Source: Alligator mississippiensis (taxonomy: Eukaryota; Chordata; Crocodylia; Alligatoridae). From it: a stretch of 64,000 nucleotides of DNA. The notes under the pieces were generated by a model, which was not told the origin of the DNA, did not search any database, and was given only the letters and a program-made list of their open reading frames with translations. Position 1 is the stretch's first letter, and each line of letters opens with the position of its first letter. Shown here in pieces: positions 47,101-61,200 of this stretch. Made by a program: the position numbers and the translations under genes. The stretch covers positions 237,672,719-237,736,718 of the forward strand of contig NC_081824.1 of the NCBI RefSeq assembly GCF_030867095.1. The letters run 5' to 3'.

Positions 47101-50100
47101 TTGAAAACCCTTGGGTTAGGGTATTATGTCTATGTTGTGTCAGGGTTGACTTATGCTAGAGTTTAGTTTATGGACTATAGGATGGTTAGGATAGGGCTGA
47201 TCCTGCCTCAAGCAGGCGGTTGGATTAGATGACCTTTAGAGGTCCCTTCCAGCCTGACTTGTCTATGATCAGAAACCAAAGAACAGTCATCCAGGCAAAG
47301 GCCTGCTTCCTAGAAGGCAGGGCAAGGCAGGCTGGATGCCACGGCCGGTGGGGCTGCGTTGGGCTCTTCCTGGTGGGGGCTGGGCCGAGCTGCACTCAGG
47401 CCAGGCAACGGTGTTGCTGGGAAGGAGCTACAGGGGGGTCTGCAGCCACTCCCCAATTTGCTGTAGGCCCACCCTGTAGCCACCTAGTTGACTGGATGTC
47501 ATCTTGTGAAAATTGGCTGGCTATTGTTGAGCAATTTGTAGTAGGGCTAGCTTGAGAAGCTGATGTGCATAGCTGTATGTTTTTGTTCTAATTCTTTGTC
47601 TTTTTTAGATTTGCAGAGTCATTATTACTTGCCCTTGGCTACTGCAGTTGTGTCTATAAAATAAATAAAATCAGATAAATAAGCTGTTATGTTGAAGTTT
47701 CTAATATTTGCAATGTGAAAAACGTCTATAAAACGTGCCTGTTCTTCTTATTGTATTATGTTTTTCCCTTTAGAAAAAGAGGAAGAGGACTATGCAAAGA
47801 GAAAAGAATCTGCCCTTCTTGAGCTACAACTCCTCCATCAGAAATTTGAACAGCTTAATGGGCTGTTAACGTTAAAAGATCCAGTGGAAACAAAGTTGGA
47901 AGAAGCATCTGCATTGCAAACTGTGTCCACTAGAACAGAGGTAAATATGTACTGTAGTCAGCAGTAGCATTCTTTATCGAGTAGCAAACTAACTTTACAA
48001 TTGAATCATAGTCTAAATGGATTCGGTTAAACTTAACTTGGAAATCAAGATTAGTGCAAGTATTTTGCTCTCTCATGTATGCATCTGACATGATTTTCAA
48101 TATAACTTTGGTTTAAAGAACATTTAAAAACACTCCCATAAGGAAAAATTACCATTTTATGGAAAACATGGGTTTTCTTCTTTTTCTCCCCCCTGAATGA
48201 CTTGTGTTTAATAAAAAAATAAATAAATAAAACAAACAAACACTGACCTTGGTTTTCAAGATTCTAATAGTGTATTTTAAAACTTTTTGCAAAGCTTCAT
48301 CCAGCTGTTGTGCCCTATGCATCTCTACCACAAGACTGGGCAGTAGCTCATCCAACTACAAATCTGCAAACCTCATGGTGTTTGGGGCCAGACCAGTTGC
48401 CGTCAAGTACTTCAGCAGCTCTTAGTCCTGTGCCACAACCAGTTAAAGCTATTGGCCATCAGACTACCCTATCCTCCTTAATGGAAGCAGCAGACAATAA
48501 AGATGCAAGCAAAGCTACACTGGATCTTGGAGAACTTCAGAATGGTCTACTACAACTTGACATCAACAGCAGTGCTGTGTCTCTTCCCACTCAGGAGCAT
48601 TCTAACTTCACCCATGGTCATGACATTGTACAGCAGTATGTACAAGTGGACTTTAACTCTTGCTTCAGTTGTTACTCAGCACTCTTGATAGCTGGACTAC
48701 AGAATTCTAGCTAGGAATTCACAAAGCCAAATCTGTTTTATTCTGTATGTGGAAACTACATTTAATTTGACTGAGACAATTGATACGCCTGTAAGGGAGG
48801 CCATGTAGTTAGCTTCTCTTGCTCTTATGCTAATCTGAATTAACATGTTTAGTATACAATTGGCTTCTCTTGCAACCTAAGCTTATCTTCATACCTCTCA
48901 CCTTAATTCCCTAGTGAGGATTCCATTTGTGGAGGCTGAGTCCAATATAGAATACTATTTTAAGGGGTGGCCATTAGCAGAAGACCTTTTTCTATTTTCT
49001 TTTTGTTTGTTTGTTTTTCACAGACCCCAATTTTTATAAGTCTTCAAATGAACAAAACTTTATCTTATTTACAGTAGTCAGTTAAATTTAACTCTTCCAG
49101 TTCTGTTTTAATTTGGAAAACCATATCTTCTCACATATAACATGCCACAGAATATAATACACGCCTTGAAGAAAAAGCATCTTTCCTGGTAGTAACCAAG
49201 TAGCAGCAACATTTTTCTGCTTCCTCTGAGTTGTGTGTAGAGTTTACTTTCACTTGTGCCTGTAACAGGCAGAAACTTTCTTACTGTTTCTCAAATAACA
49301 CATGCTGTGATTTCCAGGAGCTGTTTTTTGGGGAAACCAGTGCGTGTTGTATGCGATAATTTTTAGTACTGTTTCCTTTCTGGCTAAGCCTACATGAAGT
49401 TGTAGTATTCATGATGACAATGCCACAGTGACCATTTTACAACTTAATTGGTTAGTCACCTTTAAAGTCACAGAACCCTTTCATATCACTTTTGCTGCAG
49501 AACCCCTACCCCTGGCTCCCCAGGCCATGTGAACTGATGGGGAGCTAGGTGACCCAACACACCTATGGCAGATGCTGTTACCCCCCAATCTCTGTGGAAC
49601 CCCTAATGACCTGTTGCAGAACTCCAGGGTCCCACAGTTTGAAAGCCACTTAGCTAGAGAATTAAGAAAGGAGAAACATTAGAAAGACTTTTCGTGGGCT
49701 GTTGAAAGAAACTAGCAGAATTGTCATTGAATTTGGCATAACTTTAATAAAGCTTGATCCCTCATCTAAGAAAACATTCCATAAGACACCAAAATTTGTA
49801 TTCCCCAGAAGGGTTCACCACTACCCCTGTAGGTTTTATTTTAGAAATTTTGAGTGAATGTTCCCTAATATAGGTTTTACGAGTATCTGACATTTTTATA
49901 CAGTCTAGAAACCTGATTTTAATGCAAGGCATTGTTATAAAATCCAAGCCATATAAAATATCAATGGATATTTATACAAATGAAATTCTATCCATGAAGT
50001 TCTACAATTGCAATAGAAAAGCTTGGAAGATCATAACATTATACATGTGTTGTATAGTAGACTATAAGTACTATATTACAATTCTCCGGGTTTTCTTGCA

Positions 50101-53100
50101 CTGTATTGACCTACTCCAGTTCAAGTTCATAGCTGTCTTGTAAATTGGACTCTGGTTCCCTTCTTTATAGGACCCAGGGTTTTTTTGTAGTACTGCAAAA
50201 GCACAGTCCTGCTGAAGCATGCTCCCTGTATTCTAATACTGTATTTTTTCTCATAAAACATTTGCCTGTCCTCCCAAAATCTGCCCTCTAAAATTTGGGT
50301 GTATGTATTAAGCAGGAAGCTGATCTGCTTGGGATAGAAGGACCCTGCTTTGATTCCTGCTTCACAATGCATCAGCTGTTGCATTACTATTCAGGCAGCT
50401 GAGGGAGTCAATTGACTTAATGGCTTATTATTTTTCACTCCAGAGCTATTAAAGACTGTCTCTTCTTTTTAATGGTCTTTATTATATACCACTAATCCAT
50501 CTAACCTTTCTTAGGGCAGTTTTGCTGTCTGTTAGCTACTTGTAGTTTCTCTCCTATTTCACAGACTCTTTAGGTCTTTTCAAAATCATATATCTACCCA
50601 TGGAGACCAGTCTTCAGCAGCAGCTAGGGTTTCAGCTTTAGTTATGCACGAAAGGAAGAATGAGTCAGCTGAAGATTAGGCCCTGTCCTTGCTCTATGCT
50701 GCCATAGCTCTGGAAAAAAAATGTTTTCCTCCATTCTACCTTTCAAAAATAAAGTGGGTTACGTTCTGGGGTACGTTATATGTGAGAAAATATGATATTC
50801 TATGGGGTTGCAAACAAGGAACTCTTGTTCTATGTAAGGTTGAAGAGATTTCTGATTTCTTGAACCTTTCTTGTTAGCTTGTAATGCTGCGGCTTCTCTT
50901 TTTTAGCTTGTAAGCTACTTGCTTGCATTAGTTTACTGATATGTTTGCGCTTTTGAATCCATTCTATCATGTAGAAGGTAAGGCAGGGTGGCATCTTGGA
51001 GACTGACAGAAGCATAAGCTTCTGCAGGTGACTACTTCATCAGATGCTATGAAGCTTTGTCATAACATCTGATGAAGTAGGGTGTCAGCTGTGAATGCTC
51101 ATACCTTTCTGAATCAGTTGGTGTCTAAGGTGCCACCTGGCCCTTCCTTCTGTCTGTTTTCAGACTAACATGGCTAAATATCTCTCTCATCTTATAATGT
51201 GTATTGCAATTTGTACATGAGCTGGTGTTTTCTGTATAGATTTTGTGAAGAGTGCTGTTAGTGGGCAGGAATGAATTTTATTGTAGGAGAGATGCATCTA
51301 TGTGAAAATGTAAGGATCCTTAACCATAATCTCTCTCTCCTCTCTGGGGAAAATTCTTTATTTGGCCCAAATAGATGTTTTAAGGAGGTTACTACTTATG
51401 GTACAGCAAATTCTTCAACTTTAAACTAGGGGTGTTTTTAAAGATTTGCTCAGATTTCAAACTAATACTCTTTCTTTTTCCTTTGAAGGTGCTCAAACAA
51501 GAGTACATCTGGCCCCAAGATAGGTGGCTGTACAGAAACAAAGGAAGGTAAATTAACAGTTTTATAGAAATGGTGATCCTATTTCACGTTGCATATTTGG
51601 CTTGGGGGGAATATACTATGCTGTTTCTAATCTTGGTGAGTTTAGGACTTCCTGTTTTGGAGCTAACAATATTTAACACATTCTTAAAGGCGTAATTTTA
51701 ATCTTTGTTTATAGTTAAACAAAATTAACTCATCAGACATAAAATGGCATTTTACTTTTTGGAGCTTCATAGCAAGAAAATTGCATCTTCATTCAAAGTT
51801 GAATGCAACTGTTCAAAGACTAATACTAGTATCTTGCCAGTCAGGGTGATAAGCAAAGAGCTGCTTTAATTTAGCCTGTGAATTTCATTAAGTTTCCTTG
51901 TTGGAGGTTTTAAGAACAGATTGGACACATCTGATGAATACTGTGTAGGTATATTTGTCTCAGTGCAGAGCATGGGGCTACATGATTTCTTGTGGTCTTT
52001 TCCAGCTCTACTCTTCTCTAATTCTATAACACTTCTTGCTCTGTGTTGAGAGAGCAGTTATCAAACTCCATGCTTTGGGGATTCATCTCATAACCTGTAA
52101 GCATTGGGAAGGTTTGGGTTTTTGTTTTTGTTTTCCTGATACACAGTTGTATTTCTCTTGTCCTTTTTCTTATGCTATGGTTGATCAGAGCTGGGGAGGA
52201 CATTGCATGGGGTGTTCAGTTGTCTGAGGAAGCACAGAAAATCCTTTCTTGGGTATCTGGCATCTACTCTGTGCCAGGCTGATTTATCAGCTTTGGAAAG
52301 GGTCTTGGAAACATTGTGGTTTGGCTTTGTTTTTTGTTTTGGCTTCCTTCCTTTGCAGCATTGGATGTCACTCAACTGCTGACATCATCAAGGCATATTT
52401 TCTCTATTTTTCTGCCACGAAAAGGTCTCCGAGTACTAGTGACATGTCAGCCTCTCCTGTTACGTCTAGCACATAATACAGCAAAAGCTGTGTTAACCGG
52501 CACCTTACAAGCTGGCATGCTCTGTTAACCGGCATGCCATCTTGTAAGGGAAAAGTGAAACGGGAAGTGCCCGCTGTGGCACTTCCGGTTTTGCGGAGCC
52601 CGCATGGCCCGGGGCCATAGCAGGCTGCGTGGGTCCCCCCTCCCTGTCCCTTGGGGCCCGCAGGAAGGGTGGCAACGCGGTGGGAGGGCAGCAACAGCCC
52701 AGACGCGGCAGGACAGGCGGCGGCCCAAACATGCAAAGATGCCTGTTCAGGCCACTCAGTTATCTGGCATATTTTGTTATCTGGCACCCTCCATTCCCTG
52801 TAGGTGCCAGATAACAAAGCTTTTATTGTAGTTTATTTGGTCTCCCATGGACTGAAATACTTTCATCTAATTAAAGTTTTGGTGCTTATAATAAGGATAT
52901 TTAGGTGAAATGTAATGGCCTGTGATAGACAGGAAATCAAACTAGATCAGATGATAATTCCATCCAGCTTTACACCTCTCTGAAACGTACCGTAATTCTA
53001 CTTGGAGCAGGGGTTTTCAACCTTTTTTGGATCGGTGTACCCCTGGCAGCTGGGTGGAGGGGGTGGCTGGATGCAAAGCAGCAGCAGCCACCCTGTGTGA

Positions 53101-56100
53101 ACTTCCCCCACGTCCAGCGAGGTGGGCAGCACCTGCATGGGATGGTGCGTGGCAGCACTCCATCCTCGCCAGCCTGCGTATTCCCCCTAACACCTTCTCA
53201 AGTACCCACTGACAGTAAAATAGTCTTAGAGCATTACTTGCTACCAGCCAGTTAGTTAGAAATCATAAAATTGAGCATTTGTTGAACATTTCTGTTTCTA
53301 GTACCTAAAGTTGGACATTCTCCATTTGTTTCTGGAAATACCTCTCAAATCACACCAAACACCTCCCTGGGAGGAGTAATGCAGGCAACGCCATTCAAAG
53401 TACAACCATCGCCCACCGTTCATACTAGAGAAGCACTGGGTAAGTATATTAGATGACAACCTGGTTCTAGTTGAGTTGATGACAGTCTTCACTGCTTTGT
53501 GCATGTCCTTTCACAGCATCTGATAAAGTGAGCTTAGGCTCGTGAAAGTTTATGCTATACATCTTGGGGCACGTCTACACGTGTTTTAATACGCATTAGC
53601 CTATTTTAATGTGCATTAAAGCATCAGGAAAAAACCATGCTCTTTAGCTAATGTGCATTTTTCTAATGCCTCACAATGGAGGACACTTCTACACATGCTT
53701 CGGGGGTGGGGGCGCGCTTTAATTAGAGCGGCTCCAAGAGCCACTCTAATTAAAGTGCCACAGCGTCTTCTGTCAAGCATTAGTTCAAGCGCCCCAATGC
53801 CATTTTGAAGTGTAGGGATGCTGATGCACAAGATGTGGAGGCTGGCTGGATCATGGTAATTGCCATGTTACAGCAACCTTGAATGATCAGTTCTGTTCAG
53901 TAGAAGGAACAATTCCTCCCCTTTATAAAACATTGAGAACATATCTTGTTCTAGGTTATACAACCTGTTGCACGTGAAAGATAATTCAGCTGTTTGTGCT
54001 AGTATACATGTTTTTCCTTGGCTTTATTGTGTCCATACTTTTGTGGTCAGCTTCTAGCAACTAAGATTATAACAGGTCAGGTAAAACTCTGGTTCAGCTG
54101 ATTAATCGAATCTGCACCGATGTGCGTCGGTGCAGCCTTGCACCATGTCTACAGGCACCCGGAGGTATGAGATGTAATGTGCATTACCTAAAGCACATTA
54201 ATGAACATGTAGACATGCCCTGAGTAAATCTATATGGTGCAAATCTACCCTGTTTGGCTTCAGCTAACTGCCTCAGTCTTTAGTAGAACCAGAATTTAAC
54301 CTTGACCTGTTAAAATCTTAGTTGCTAGGAGCTGCCAACAAAAGTATGGGTATAATAAAGCCAAGGAAAATCATGTCTAACACAAACAGCTGAATTATCT
54401 TCTACTTGTAATAGGTTGCATAACCCGGAATGTTTTATAAAAGGGGGGAATCACTCCTTTTACTGAGCAGCCCCAATCCTAAAGGAAATGCCCATTATCT
54501 TTTGTTACCAGGTGCAAAGTCTGAGAGACTTTTTGTAGCTGTAGTTGCTGAACAGTTCTGTTTGAGTCAATAGATGTGAGACCAGAATAGTTGTGCTAAG
54601 AAATGAATAACTGCAGCATCAGTTTCCCCTGAATGGAAAACAAGCACCTTATTATGACTCAATAACTGCTCAAGATTCTCATTTAAGAACATATAAATTG
54701 AGGAAATATAGAACGTGATCACAATTCTGTTGTCATATAGAAGGCAGTATAATTGAAATCCCATGTTATATTTTTATAACCTAAGAAAGGATAATGTAGG
54801 TTCTGGAACAAAGTCTGTGATTCAGTCCTTGATTCATGTGTCTCCAAGTGCAAAAAAACAAAGCAAAAATTGTTTGTTGTTTGGACATATTTTGTCTTTT
54901 TCGGATATTTAAGGGGATAAATAGAATTCACTCAGAAATCCAATGCTAGTTGCAATTTAAGCTTCAAAAAGTGAAAGTAATTGATAACTGTTCATCTGTA
55001 CATGTTTATTTGGTTTTTCTGCCCTTTCCACTTATCTTTTATGAGATGATTGACTGCATATTCTTGAAAGCCCATTGATTAGTATGCTTTTAATCTTACT
55101 GTTCTTGTCATTTCTCTGCAACCATTTGAGGTGGCTTTTTTTATTTTTACTAGGTTTTGTCATGGATATGTTTCAGATTCCCCTCCTGCATGAAACCTCC
55201 CTTCTTGAAGACAGCAAGGAAATGTTTGAGGCCTATTGTAGAAAAAGTGGTATGTATCATTCAGTTTTTGACCATAAGGCTTCACTCCAACTCTGAAGTT
55301 TAAACTGGTAATGTGCTTCATTTGAAGGGGAAGAATGCTTCTTCCTTCAGGATTTAATGAGTCTTGTTTACTGTTAAGCTCTAAATGCTGGTGCAAAGGT
55401 CTAGCAAAGGAAAAATACTCTTAGTTATGTCTTACACAAATATCAGGGCATACTACATTGGACTTAATTCTGTTGCCTCTTCATGAATATTTTACTAGCA
55501 TCTAAAGTCAGTCAGTTCTGAAAAAGCCCTTGTTCATATTCTGACGACATTTTCTCTTCAAAGAGACATCTTCCTTTTTCCTTTTTGCTTATCAATATCA
55601 GTGCTGGACTGATGCACCCGTGAATGTTAGAGGACTGTATGGAGACTAGGATGCGTATAAAGTTCTCTGCTACATGTTCATCCTCAGTAAGTGGAGGGGT
55701 GATCTACCAGAAGCATGGTGCATTTGCCCGCTGAAGTGCAGAAAATAGATTTACTATGTTCACATGTCTCTGAACCAGCCTACTATTGGTTTTTGGAGAG
55801 GACGTCGTGATTTTTGCTGTGGGCCCTTATTCCTGGTTTTAGAATGGAGGAAACCAACCGTACAAACTCCTATGGTCTCTAAAATAGCAATGACCAATTC
55901 ATTTTACTGAGTGTGGTATGAGGACACTCCTAGTAAAAGGCTGAAAAATATGTGGTCAGGCAAGACCTTGATTCATGACAATGTCTCCTCTTGCTGCTTT
56001 TCTTCCCACCTCACTCCTTGCAAACCTGTTGTGTTTTCTCTAAAGCAGTTCCCTTATCTTCTGCCATGAGAGCTCCTGTCTCCAGGTATACAGTGCTCTA

Positions 56101-58239
56101 GAGCTGTGTAAAGTGTTTGTTTTCTGCATCCCCACTCTGGCACTCAAAGTGGCTTTCTTCTGGGTTTCTCAGATTGCCTGATTCTCCCCCTAGTGCAAGG
56201 GTGGGCAATTATTTCTGCTGGAGGGCTGCTTACCAAATTTTGGCAAGCTATCTAGGGCTGCATGGGTAGCCCCACCCCTTGACAGGTGCCCCACTCCCTG
56301 GTTGCCATCTTGGGACCAGAAGTCCAGCCCCTAACCTCTGACTTCTGCCAGCAGAAGTACCTCCCCTTGCCCCTGGAAATACTCCTTTGGGGAGAGGGTT
56401 TGCCATCTTAGGGGAAAAAACCAAATTACATACTAAAAATTAAATGCCCATAATATATTTTAATTCAATTAACAAATATATTTTTGTCCTGATTTGTGTG
56501 TTTGTGCTGTATATGCAGAAGTGATTGCATATCGGGGTTTGGGGGATGTGTGTGTGGGTATGGGAGCCATGTCGTGCAAAGTGGCTGGCGGGCAGGAAAG
56601 TGGGGAAAGCAGCAAGGTGGGGAGTGGAAGAAAGCAGTGTGCAGGAGCATTGGGCCTGCATCAGTGTGCAGCGCTGGTGCCAGCGGGGCCCAGAATGGGG
56701 CAGCAGGAGTGCAGAGTATGGGCTGGCAGGGGTCTATGGAGCTGGAATGGGCTGCACCAGCTGGGAGATGGGCAGCTGACCTGGCTCTATAGAACCCCTG
56801 CCAGCCAGGACCCCACGCTCCTGCTGCCCTGCTCTGCACCCCGCAGGTGCTGGCTCTGGGACAGTGGCGTGGGCCTTGCGCTCCCGCCCAGCTGCTTCTG
56901 GCTCTCACATGCCCCCACTCCAGCCCCATGGTACAGGCGGGGGCGAGTGCACAGCCCTGACCCCGCACTTGCCCATCTGGTCTGAGCAGTGGTGGTGGGG
57001 ATGGTACTCGGCACAAGAGAAAAGCCCCCACTGCTGGCACTCCCTGCTGCAGCTGGCCAGAGCCCATGTAGAGCTGTCCTGTCCCTCTGCTGCGTCACTT
57101 GTGCTGCCCAGCGACTGCTCCACATGGCTACAGGGCAATGGTGGCAACGGAGAGCAGGCACAGGCAGCCCTGTGCGGGCTCCGAGTAGCTGCAGTATGGG
57201 GCACCAGCCACAGGAGGTGGGGCAGTGCTTTTCCCCTGCGTTGAGCACCAGTTAGTTCCCTGCCGCTGCTGCTACCTGGGCCCCGTGCTGTTTGGCATGG
57301 CAGCAGTGCCCATGTGGAGCAGCCACAGGGCAACTCAGAGGTGGTGGTGAAGCAGCTGCACCGCAGCCTAGTGCAGCGCGAGCTCCAGGCAGGCAGCAGC
57401 AGCAAACGTTGCCCAGCAGCAACGAGTGGGGGTGGCAGTTGGTGCCCAGCTGCTGCTGCCGCAGCTCAGCCCCAGTGAGCAACCCAGAGCTGGTGCGGGG
57501 CCTGGGTAGCAGCACCAGCAGGGAACAAAATGGTGCTCAGCACGGGGGGAAAAGCTGCCACTCCCTCGCCCTGTGGCCACTGCCCTGTGCTGCAACTGCT
57601 TGGATCCTACTTGGGGCTACCTGTGCTTACTCTCCAATGATGAGGTGGAGAGGCAGGACAGCCCTGCATGGGCTCTGGCTGGCTGCAGTAAGGAGTGACA
57701 GCAGGGCAGGGCACTTTTCTCCCATGCTGAGCACCATCCCCGCCACTGCTGCTCAGCCCAGACAGGCAAGTGCAGGGCACAGGGGTTGGGGCTGTGTGCT
57801 TGTCCCCACCTGTACCGCGGGGCGGGGGCACTGGGAATGAGTGGGCATGCGAGAGCCAACAGCAGCCGGGCAGGAGCAGAGGGCCTGCACCGGTATCCCA
57901 GGGCCAGTGGGGTCCAGAGCAGGGTGGCAGGAGCACGGGGTTCCGGCTGGCAGGAGCTCTGGAGCTGGGTGAGCCCTCCCCTCTCCCTGCTGGTGCAGCC
58001 CAGCCCACTTCCACAGACCCCTGCTAACCTACACCCCTGCTCCTACCACCTTGCTCTGGGCCCCACCAGCAATGGCCCCCCACGCCGCTCCCCTCCACTA
58101 CCCCACCACCACTTTCCTGCCTGCCCACCAGCTCCTGGCTGCGTGGCTGGATCATGGGCCTCAGCAGGAGCTGGCCTGGTCCTGAGGACTGGGGTGATCC
58201 CTGCGGTCCTCCCCTGGCCCGCCTGCCCGCCGCCGCCCG

Positions 58240-58270
<31 letters not shown>

Positions 58271-61200
58271 CCAAATTTCCTATGCCAGTTCAGGCACGAA
58301 CAGCCCCACAGTCCCAGGCCAGAAGTGCCTACTAGACAAGTGTTTCCAGCTTGGAGGGCCCAGCCAAGCAGGCCCTGTTGCTGGTGCTTCCCCTGGGTCC
58401 TAGTGCCTCTGGCTTCTGTCATATTTGACAGGAGCTAGGGGCAGATAAATATTCATTTTCAAAATTTTTTATGGTCCCCATGGGCTGGATAGAATGGTCT
58501 GGCTGGCTGTATCCAGCCCACGGGCCATATTTTGCCCACCCCTGCTCAAGTGAGTGGTAGTGTCAAATCTGTAATGACTTCCCTTGGGGGTGGGAAGGGA
58601 ATCATCATCGTCATAAAATTACATCACAGAGTAGTAGAACTGGAAGTGAGCATTAGAGATCATCTAGTCCAACCCTCTGCTTGAGGCAGGATGATCCCTA
58701 TCCAAACCATCCTATACAAATCTATAATCTAAACTCTTCATAAAACTACCATCAAACCTGACGCAGCACAAGACAACACCCCAAACTGCTACAGGTAAGG
58801 CAGGAGAACCATAACAGCCAACATCCTGCTTCTGTTTGATTAGTTAATAGTTCTATTTAATTGTTAATATATGTTCAAGAGGTCCTGGGTAGAGGGCCAC
58901 ACTCCCTGCTAGAGGAAAGCAAAAACCCACATAGTCCATACCAATCTGACCATGGAGTAAAATTTCTTCCTAACTCCAGATATGGTGATCAGTCTGATCT
59001 TGAGCAGAAACCTCTGGGTTTAAGTCCCAGCAGGAGCACAGACACACCTCAGTCAAAATCCCAAGCCTTGGCTGCAGCCAACACCCAATGCCACTGAGGA
59101 AGGCTTAAAAACGCTGACATACATAGCAGAAAGGGGTAGGGGGCAACCAGCAAAGGCCAGGAGCATGGGAAATACCCATAGTAGAACACAGACATAGCTA
59201 TGCCTAGATCATCCTCTACCAGTGGCTCTCCATCCTCTTCTTGAACACCTCCAGTGATGCAGAGTCCACTAGTTCCCTAAGTTCCACTGCCTCACTGCTC
59301 TAACAGTGAAGTTTTTCCTCACATCCAATCTAAAGCTATTTTGCTGCAACTTCAAGCCATGAGTCCATGTCCTACTCTCCACAGAAAGAGAGAAGAAGTG
59401 TTCTCTTTCTTTTTATAGCAGTTCTTCAAGTATTTGAAGACTGCTATCATGTCTCCTCTTTAAGGTCCTTTTATGTAAGCTGAACATGCCTAGCTCCTTC
59501 AGCCTCTCCTCATATGACTTACTTTCCAAGAACTTTGTCATCCATGTCTGGATCCTCTCCAACTTCTTCCCATCCTTTTTGGAATATGGAGCCCAAAACG
59601 GCACGCAGCACTCTGGGTGAGGCCTAATGCTCTTCTAGACTTGGTCCTGGCCAAAGGAGATGACCTGGTCACTGACTTAAAAACAGAGGGTAGCCTGGGC
59701 GACAGTGACCATGAAACCATCACGTTTGCTGTCCATCACAAGGCAGACAAATTGGATAGCAGAGTTCAAGTCTTGGACTTTAAAAATGCACATTTCAACA
59801 AGCTCAGGTCGCTAGCAGGGCAAATGCTGTGGGACCAGGGACCAAAGGCAAAAGATGCGCATGAAGAGTGGTTGCTTCTTAAGGACATGATCCTTGAAAC
59901 ACAAAGGAAGTAATTTCCATGCAGAAAAAGGGCGGCAGAAGGGCTGGGAAGCCCTCTGGACTAAACAGGGAAAGGACAGTCCTCCTTACGAAGAAGAAAG
60001 AGGTTTACGAACAATGGAAGCTGGGGACAGGCTCAAGGAAAACTACACCAACAGCCTGCAATTGTAGGGAACAAAGTAGAAAGGCTAAGGCAGCGACTGA
60101 ACTTAGATTAGCGACGGGAATCAAGGACAACAAAAAGTCCTCCTTTAGGTACATAGGGAACGAGAAGAAAGCAAATGGGAGTGTGGGGCCACACTGCTCA
60201 ACATCTCAGGACAGCTGGTTACCGACGCTCAAGAGAAAACTGAACTCCTGAATAACTACTTTGCCTCGGTGTTTCACCATGCCACAGGGAAAATCATGCC
60301 ACATCGGGTGCAGAATGAGCAGGGCAGAAATGACTGCCTCCCTATTGTTCCCACAGACCTGGTGTGTGATCAGTTAAAGGAATTAGACATATATAAGTCA
60401 GCAGGACCAGGTGAACTCCATCCAAGGGTGCTGAAGGAGCTGACATCATTGTGGAGCCCTTGAGGAAACTGTTCCAAAACTTGTGGCGCTCCAGAGAGGT
60501 CCCTGAGGACTGGAAGAGGGCCTTTGTTGTGCCCATCTTCAAGACAGGGAGGAGGGAGGACCCAGGTAACTATAGGCCAATTAGCCTAACTTCTATCCCA
60601 GGGAAAATCTGGAAAAAACATTAAGGAGCCTATATGCAATAGGCTTGCAGAAGGTAGGATTCTGAATGACGGCCAACATGGCTTTGTTGCGGATAGGTCT
60701 TGTCTTACCAACCTCATCTCCTTTTATGATCGAGTAACTCGCCACCGGGATCAGGGAGAAGTGGTGGGTTTTGTATACCTTGACTTCCTAAAAGCCTTTG
60801 ATCTAGTATCCCATGATGTTCTTGCGAGAAAATTGGAAGATAGTGGGCTTAATTGCAACAATTAGGTGGGTACAAAGCTGTCTGTGGGGTAGGACCCAGA
60901 GAGTCCTAATGAACAGAACTGTGTTTTCTTGGCGAGAAGTAGGCAGCAGTGTCCTGCAGGGGTCGATGCTTAGTCCCGTGCTTTTCAACATGTTCATCAG
61001 TGATTTGGATATGGGGGTGAAGAGCTCACTGGCCAAGTTTGCAGGTGACACTAAGTTATGGGGAAGCGTGGTCACACTTAAAGAGGCTACAGATACAGGT
61101 GGATCTAGACAGGCTGGCAAGTTGGGTGAGTCAGAACCAGGTGAAGTTCAACGTTGAGAAATGTAAAGTGCTCCACCTGGAGATAAACAATCCCCTACAC

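Noticed and set aside
48636-48714. Extension of BUB1 exon 10 to the in-frame stop
   Set aside because: A GTATGT donor at 48,636 joins in phase to the exon at 51,489, which matches human sequence. Ending at the stop would lose CD1, KEN and the kinase.
56465-58438. Long frames on both strands inside the hAT element at 56,196-58,544
   Set aside because: Same reason: compositional frames rich in A, G, C, W and P, with no conserved domain.
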